This document shows, in pieces, positions 59,490 through 64,000 of a stretch of DNA of 64,000 bases. The position numbers and the translations under genes are program-made. Each line of letters starts with the position of its first letter. Positions within the stretch are counted from its first letter, which is position 1. Source of the DNA: an uncultured Clostridia bacterium (GTDB lineage Bacteria > Bacillota > Clostridia > Oscillospirales > Ruminococcaceae). Below the pieces are notes generated by a model. It made no database searches. It saw nothing but the letters and a program-made list of their open reading frames with translations, and was not told the DNA's origin. Location: positions 1 through 64,000 of the forward strand of contig CANQPL010000011.1 in NCBI GenBank assembly GCA_947625735.1. Direction: 5' to 3'.

Positions 59490-61082
59490 TTATCCCCTGA
59501 TACAAAGCACCGAAAAAACCGCCTTTCGCTGCACATCAGTCAGGGGTTTGAGCACTCCCCTTTCAAGGAGCTTTTCGGTAATTCTGGGTATCATCGTACC
59601 TGCTCCCAGACAGCCCGCTGAAACAGTTTCTCTGAACGCCCTTTGCATATGCACGGGATAACTCATTTTGTTTCTCTCATAAATCATGTCGTCCAGATAT
59701 TCCCCGTATTCTTTAACATTTTCGGGTATCTCTATCGGAATTTTCGCAAATGACCGATCCGCATCTTCCGTTCGCAGTACAGCAGGCTGTACTCTGTCCT
59801 CATACAGATAGCCCTTATCGCAGAGCCGCTTGTACTCCTCGGGAGAAAGCGCATCTCTGCCACCGTCCATAAACTTTACAAGCTCTTCCCAGTCACTGCT
59901 CAGGTTATCCCTCCAGTCTATTTTTCTGTCGGAATATCTGCAATTCACCGAAATGCTTTCATATCCTATCTCCTCCGAAGATCTTGTCATGTATCCGCAC
60001 GCAGAATAGGGATAATTCTTTTTGCTTCTTTTCAGAGAGATGTCGTCCTGCACCACTGCAAATGCTGTAAATCTGCCGCCGTCAGGACGCTGTACAAGCC
60101 ACTTATCCCAATTTATGTTAATATTTAATGCACGGACAGCAAGCATCAGCAGATCATACCTGAGATAATTCATATCATCTCCGTCACAGGTAAGTCCGAA
60201 GTGACGGGGATCGGCTTCAAATTTCTCAAATACTGCGGGCAAAAAGCTGTCACAAAGATACTCTGCCGCCTTATCAAGAAGATCCTCAACGTTCTGCTCT
60301 GTTCTTCCGTCCGTGATGATCATATTGGTGCGAAATTTAGGATTTTTAGAATTATCCAGCTTGTCGATGTAGGCATACTCCACCAGCTTTTTAAGCTCGT
60401 CCGCAGCATATACCTGCGGGACTCCTACGGAACGGGCGATCTCCTCTAAAGTTTTCGGTTCGTGATAACAAGCCCATGCAATATTCATTTTAAGGCGTGT
60501 ATCGAACATATCCGAGGTGTCCCCGCTGCTGCCTGAGCTGCCCGAATGTCCCATATCTGTAAAAATAATGGGGTTAAGCTCTAAAATATTGTTGGTGCAA
60601 TTCATATTTATACCCTCTTTCAGTCTGGTTCGTGCATCGGACAGATGCCATTTTACGGTGCCTTGGGAAATATTCAGTCTGTGTGCAATATCCGCCACCG
60701 ACAGCTTGTCATAGTAATGCATGACGATCACCGAACGCTGTCTTTCTGAAAGATACCCGATCTCACGACGGAGAAGCTCATACATCTCCTCCTCCCGTGA
60801 GGTATCCTCGGGTGCGGCGATCACTGCTTCATCTATGCTCAGTGTTTCCCTGCTTGCTCTGAGTTTTCGGATATACCTTGCATAAACATTACAGGCGATA
60901 CGGTAGACGTAGCCGTCCGTATTTACAATGTCCTCCGTCCTCAGAAAGGAGCGGTAAACCTCGTAGATTATATCGGACGCAAGCTCCTGCGCCCTGTCTA
61001 TGCTGCGCATTTTCTCCATTGCAAAGCCGAATATCTTATTCCTGTACCCGAAAATGTACCTATCTGCTGCTTTTTTATCCAT
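59490..61082 (-). CDS. ECF-type sigma factor with long C-terminal extension
   Basis: A 530-residue protein. Residues ~1-165 form a sigma-70-like ECF factor: region 2 (FGFAMEKMRSIDRAQELASD, IIYEVYRSFLRTEDIVNTDG, YVYRIACNVYARYIRKL) and region 4 (LLRREIGYLSERQRSVIVMH, LSVADIAHRLNISQGTVKWH). A Ser/Gly linker (GHSGSSGSSGDTSD, about 178-191) leads to a winged helix (CYHEPKTLEEIARSVGVPQV, ~205-225) and then ~290 residues I cannot place. ECF factors are normally ~170-200 residues, so this is a fusion in which the extension may sense a signal or restrain the sigma part. No anti-sigma gene is adjacent. Confidence 0.85.
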   Translation of the reverse strand: MDKKAADRYIFGYRNKIFGFAMEKMRSIDRAQELASDIIYEVYRSFLRTEDIVNTDGYVYRIACNVYARYIRKLRASRETLSIDEAVIAAPEDTSREEEMYELLRREIGYLSERQRSVIVMHYYDKLSVADIAHRLNISQGTVKWHLSDARTRLKEGINMNCTNNILELNPIIFTDMGHSGSSGSSGDTSDMFDTRLKMNIAWACYHEPKTLEEIARSVGVPQVYAADELKKLVEYAYIDKLDNSKNPKFRTNMIITDGRTEQNVEDLLDKAAEYLCDSFLPAVFEKFEADPRHFGLTCDGDDMNYLRYDLLMLAVRALNININWDKWLVQRPDGGRFTAFAVVQDDISLKRSKKNYPYSACGYMTRSSEEIGYESISVNCRYSDRKIDWRDNLSSDWEELVKFMDGGRDALSPEEYKRLCDKGYLYEDRVQPAVLRTEDADRSFAKIPIEIPENVKEYGEYLDDMIYERNKMSYPVHMQRAFRETVSAGCLGAGTMIPRITEKLLERGVLKPLTDVQRKAVFSVLCIRG

Positions 61083-61149
61083 ATCGAATGCCTCCGGAAA
61101 GCCTTCTTGTCCTTATAGTGCAGTATGACACTTAAAGGTTGGGTAGCGG

Positions 61150-61434
61150 GTGGAACCCGCAGCCGGGTCGTTGGTGTATTTCGCAATAATATTTCAGATA
61201 GCAGCTCGGTAACTGTCGTTAAACGAGAACTAAATATTGCAGTAGTGGAACCCGCAGCCGGGTCGTTGGTGTATTTCGCAATAATATTTCAGATAGCAGC
61301 TCGGTAACTGCCGTTAAACGAGAACTAAATATTGCAGTAGTGGAACCCGCAGCCGGGTCGTTGGTGTATTTCGCAATAATATTTCAGATAGCAGCTCGGT
61401 AACTGCCGTTAAACGAGAACTAAATATTGCAGTA
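61150..61434. repeat. Three tandem 95-bp repeats
   Basis: Units start at 61150, 61245 and 61340, each beginning GTGGAACCCGCAGCCGGGTC and ending AAATATTGCAGTA. The only difference I see is one base in the first unit (CTGTCG against CTGCCG). Each contains a small ACCCG-CAGC-CGGGT hairpin. They lie upstream of the sigma factor gene. There are no unique spacers, so this is not a CRISPR array. Confidence 0.93.
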
Positions 61435-61439
61435 AATGG

Positions 61440-61530
61440 AAGTTATAGGGTTACTATTGAAATTTTCACTTCAAATTTACCAACGAGCCGACTGCGGTCA
61501 CTGACCGCCGGGGTCCACCCGCAGCCCGCC
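61440..61530. repeat. GC-rich repeat copy, direct partner of 58566-58683
   Basis: TAGGGTTACTATTGAAATTT, then TTTACCAACGAGCCGACTGC and GGTCACTGACCGCCG repeat the text near 58566-58640 with few changes. It follows the tandem array and precedes the solute-binding gene's 3' end. Confidence 0.75.
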
Positions 61531-61614
61531 GATAACAAGGAAAAATCCGCAGAAATACCTGCTGTATTCCTGCGGATCTGCAAACTCCTACGAAGTCAAA
61601 AAATGCTAAACCCA

Positions 61615-64000
61615 TCAGCCGTACTGCTCGCTCATAAATATAGATGCTCTTGACTGAATGGTCTTTGCCGTTTCATCTACGGACTTTGTGCCTGCAAAGT
61701 AGGCGGACGCCTCTTCGTCTATTATCGCCTGTAGATCTTCATTGGTATGGCTCACACTGTTGCAGCTTTCCAGAAGTGCCATACACTCATCTACGTCCTC
61801 CTGTGTCATTTGCGATATTGTTATTTGCTCATCGCCGATATAGCTTGTATTATCGCTTTCCACAAGCTCCCCGTTTTCGTTTACATATTTTGAGGGTACA
61901 AGCGCCTGCTGCGCCAGCTTTTCAAGGTCAGCCCTGACAATGGGGAAATTGCCGTAGTTATTCCAATAGCTCATTTCCGTTGCCACCAGCTTATATCGGG
62001 AGGATCCTTCTGCCGGCGTAAGAACACCGCCCACCTCGGGAACAAACTCCACATTTTCAGGCTCAGAATTGTAGTCATAATACTTCGTTTCTTCTTCGGT
62101 GACTGTGCTTGTGAGTACCTTCTTTATAAAGTCCCACGCTCCGTCCTTTACATTGGATTTTTCGGAAATACCGAGAATGATATTAAAGTTAAGCTGTGAG
62201 GTGGCGTAATCATCTCCCGCATGAGGGAATCCCACGAATGTCATTTCATCTCCTGCAAAATATGTCTTTTTAAGGGTATTGTATCTGTCAAAACTGTACA
62301 GATATACCGACTGGAGAAGAGCCTTGTTGTCGTAAACAGCTTTTTCCTGATCGGACCAGTAATTGGGATTTTCATTGTATAATTTATCGTAATCTATCCC
62401 ATCGGGATATTCCTTTGCAGCCTCAAGAACAGCCTTGAAATTGTCGTTGTCAAAGTCGCAGGTTGCTGTTTCGTAGTTTACAAAGTTGTTGTAGCTCAGA
62501 GCGCTGCTCAGATATTCGTTTCTTGTTAAATTCAAATTGAATACCGAAACATCATCGCCCATGCTTTTGGCAATCTCCTGTGATCTTGCCACCGTAAATT
62601 CATCGACAGGACCTACCACCGACGACTTTCCTGCATAGCCTGTTACATAAAAGCCCGGGGAAATGTACGGCAGCTTTCCGTCCCTTTCAAGAGCTGTAAG
62701 AACGTTGGGCATCATCATGTCACGGGTAAGCTCTCCGTCCTCCTCCATGACAGGATACAGGTCTGCGAAAAGTCCCTTGGAAATGTAGCTGTCTACAGGC
62801 ATAGACGAATCAACGGATATAATGTCGGGTACCTTTCCCGAAAGCAGCTGATTATTAAAGGCACTGACTGCGCTTGCCCAATCCGATGTATCATTTGTAT
62901 CCGAAAAGCTCTGTACATTTATCACATACTCGCTGCTTTCCCTGTTAAATTCTGCGATGAGCGAACGCACAGACCAGTCAAGATAGAAGCAGCCCAGATT
63001 TATTATCTTCTTATCCTTTGCCGCAGAGTTTTCCGAGGGAGTAAGAATTGTAAGCACAACCTTTGAAGAATCATCTGACCAGTCATATGAACCCATAAGG
63101 AACGACCCGTCGTCACATACGTAAAAGTCATTGCTGTTGCTGTCCAGACCCAGAGAAAGGGTATTTATCACCTGCTCAGGCTCCATGGTATCCGCTCTTA
63201 CGCCCATTATACCCGTATCGGAGCTTGTGTAGACAAGATAGTCGCCGCTGCCGTTGAATGCGCTGTTGAAGCCTGCTTTGAATATATGCTCTGCGCCGAA
63301 ATCCTGTGCGGCAGCATCTATCTCCACTAATTTTGTAGTGGATGTAGTATCGGTATACTCATACTTTACTACAGCTGCCTTGCCTGTATTCGTGATGACC
63401 ATGCTGCTGAGCCACCCGGAATTATCATCAATATCCTTTGTGGTAAACAGAACTTTTCCCGTGCTGTCAAGCACTCTCACGCAGCTGCCCAGATTGCAGT
63501 AGATATTGCCGTCAGGTGCAACGACCAGCCCTTGAAAATACCTGTTTGCATTGCTATCCTCCTCGGTAACAATGTTTCCGAAATCAATTGCGGATATCTG
63601 TGTACCCGAGGGATCAAAGGTCAGAAGCTGTGATTTGTCGGTATAATTTCCGTTTTCATCGTAGGAGGAAACATCGAGAATACAGCTCATATTGCCGCTG
63701 TCGTCTACCATGATGTTCCCGTTGATATAGCCGTATTCATCTTGATTTTTCTGCTCATAGACGGGTATAACCGTTTTTATAACTGCATTTTCATCAAAGG
63801 CAACTATATAGCTGGTGGAAAGATAGCTGTCGTCACTGCCGAAATGATACTCTGTCATTGTGGAGTAAAACAGATCGTTCTTTTTTATAATTCCGGTGTT
63901 AAGGCTTTCATTTAACTCTATCTGCTTTGTATCAAAAGCCATAGAACTCATGAGCTGAGCCGATGCAGGATCATTTCCCCCGCCGTTTTTCCCCTTGCAG
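61615..64000 (-). CDS. Lipoprotein extracellular solute-binding protein (5' end beyond window)
   Basis: The frame is open to the right edge; the first complete codon in view (63997-63999) is a Cys, followed by KGKNGGGNDPASAQ, which fits a lipidated Cys whose signal peptide lies outside the window. About 300 residues resembling a beta-propeller (repeats such as VAPDGNIYCNLGSCVRVLDS and DGSFLMGSYDWSDDSS) come first. A family 1 solute-binding domain follows (RSLIAEFNRESSEYVINVQS, LLSGKVPDIISVDSSMPVDS, SKGLFADLYPVMEEDGELTR), reaching the end (LAQQALVPSKYV and so on). It probably feeds an ABC importer for sugars or similar nutrients. A hydrophobic hairpin-like GCAGAAATACC/GGATCTGC pattern just downstream may be its terminator. 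Confidence 0.8.
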   Translation of the reverse strand, partial: CKGKNGGGNDPASAQLMSSMAFDTKQIELNESLNTGIIKKNDLFYSTMTEYHFGSDDSYLSTSYIVAFDENAVIKTVIPVYEQKNQDEYGYINGNIMVDDSGNMSCILDVSSYDENGNYTDKSQLLTFDPSGTQISAIDFGNIVTEEDSNANRYFQGLVVAPDGNIYCNLGSCVRVLDSTGKVLFTTKDIDDNSGWLSSMVITNTGKAAVVKYEYTDTTSTTKLVEIDAAAQDFGAEHIFKAGFNSAFNGSGDYLVYTSSDTGIMGVRADTMEPEQVINTLSLGLDSNSNDFYVCDDGSFLMGSYDWSDDSSKVVLTILTPSENSAAKDKKIINLGCFYLDWSVRSLIAEFNRESSEYVINVQSFSDTNDTSDWASAVSAFNNQLLSGKVPDIISVDSSMPVDSYISKGLFADLYPVMEEDGELTRDMMMPNVLTALERDGKLPYISPGFYVTGYAGKSSVVGPVDEFTVARSQEIAKSMGDDVSVFNLNLTRNEYLSSALSYNNFVNYETATCDFDNDNFKAVLEAAKEYPDGIDYDKLYNENPNYWSDQEKAVYDNKALLQSVYLYSFDRYNTLKKTYFAGDEMTFVGFPHAGDDYATSQLNFNIILGISEKSNVKDGAWDFIKKVLTSTVTEEETKYYDYNSEPENVEFVPEVGGVLTPAEGSSRYKLVATEMSYWNNYGNFPIVRADLEKLAQQALVPSKYVNENGELVESDNTSYIGDEQITISQMTQEDVDECMALLESCNSVSHTNEDLQAIIDEEASAYFAGTKSVDETAKTIQSRASIFMSEQYG

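Noticed and set aside
61150-61434. CRISPR array
   Set aside because: Units are 95 bp, contiguous and almost identical, without unique spacers, and no cas gene is present in the window.

Overview
The window looks like a chromosomal segment of a low-to-moderate GC Firmicute of the class Clostridia. Gene order and protein flavour (lepA-hemW, tsaB/tsaE, an agr-type cyclic-peptide pair, YtrA-type GntR/ABC operon, CapA, a SpoIIID homologue) suggest an Oscillospirales/Ruminococcus-like organism. The genus is inferred; there is no 16S gene or other marker here to confirm it.

The main result concerns the first 38 kb. A sporulation regulator gene, spoIIID, is cut in two. Its first 42 codons lie at 553-678 and its last 51 codons at 38011-38163, with the stop at 38166. 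The halves share the 10-bp core ACAGTACATA (670-679 and 38002-38011). Joining them at that core restores, in frame, a 93-residue SpoIIID, which is the length I recall for the Bacillus subtilis protein. A 508-residue large serine recombinase sits against the right junction (36486-38012). The two element ends, brought together, form an imperfect 18-bp inverted repeat (15/18 matches) around the core, as expected for a serine-integrase attP. So 670-38011 is a roughly 37.3-kb integrated element, topologically like the sigK-skin element but in spoIIID.

The cargo is mostly defence. From left to right it holds a six-gene, tightly packed operon (1572-13628) with a DrmA-like helicase and a DrmB-like DUF1998 protein plus an Hsp70-like ATPase, a UvrD-like helicase and two unfamiliar proteins (DISARM-related, but without a methyltransferase or DrmC). 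Next come an Rpn-type nuclease gene with a 12-bp coding repeat and a duplicated tail, and a complete type 1 BREX operon (brxA-brxB-brxC-pglX-pglZ-brxL, 15492-28499) with an extra downstream gene. Then follow decayed SDR and type I restriction genes around an intact HEPN-like gene, a Rep-like gene with a strong hairpin, a small gene, a very AT-rich unknown 857-residue protein, and the recombinase.

Right of the element lies ordinary chromosome. This includes a membrane sulfatase-fold protein; tsaB, tsaE, an acetyltransferase, hemW and lepA (all minus strand); an Xre regulator divergent from an agrD/agrB-like peptide pair with a large palindrome over the promoter; a receiver-like protein; CapA; rplM-rpsI with a promoter and structured leader; a GntR-ABC operon; a lipoprotein; asnB; a response regulator; a zinc-ribbon protein; an ECF sigma factor with a long C-terminal extension; and the 3' part of a lipoprotein solute-binding gene that runs off the right edge.

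Two repeat families run through the window both inside and outside the element: a TTAAGGCAACACCGCACAAAG-ended MITE-like family and a CCGGGTCGTTGG-type GC-rich family, which includes a 3 x 95-bp tandem array. I saw no tRNA, rRNA or CRISPR array.
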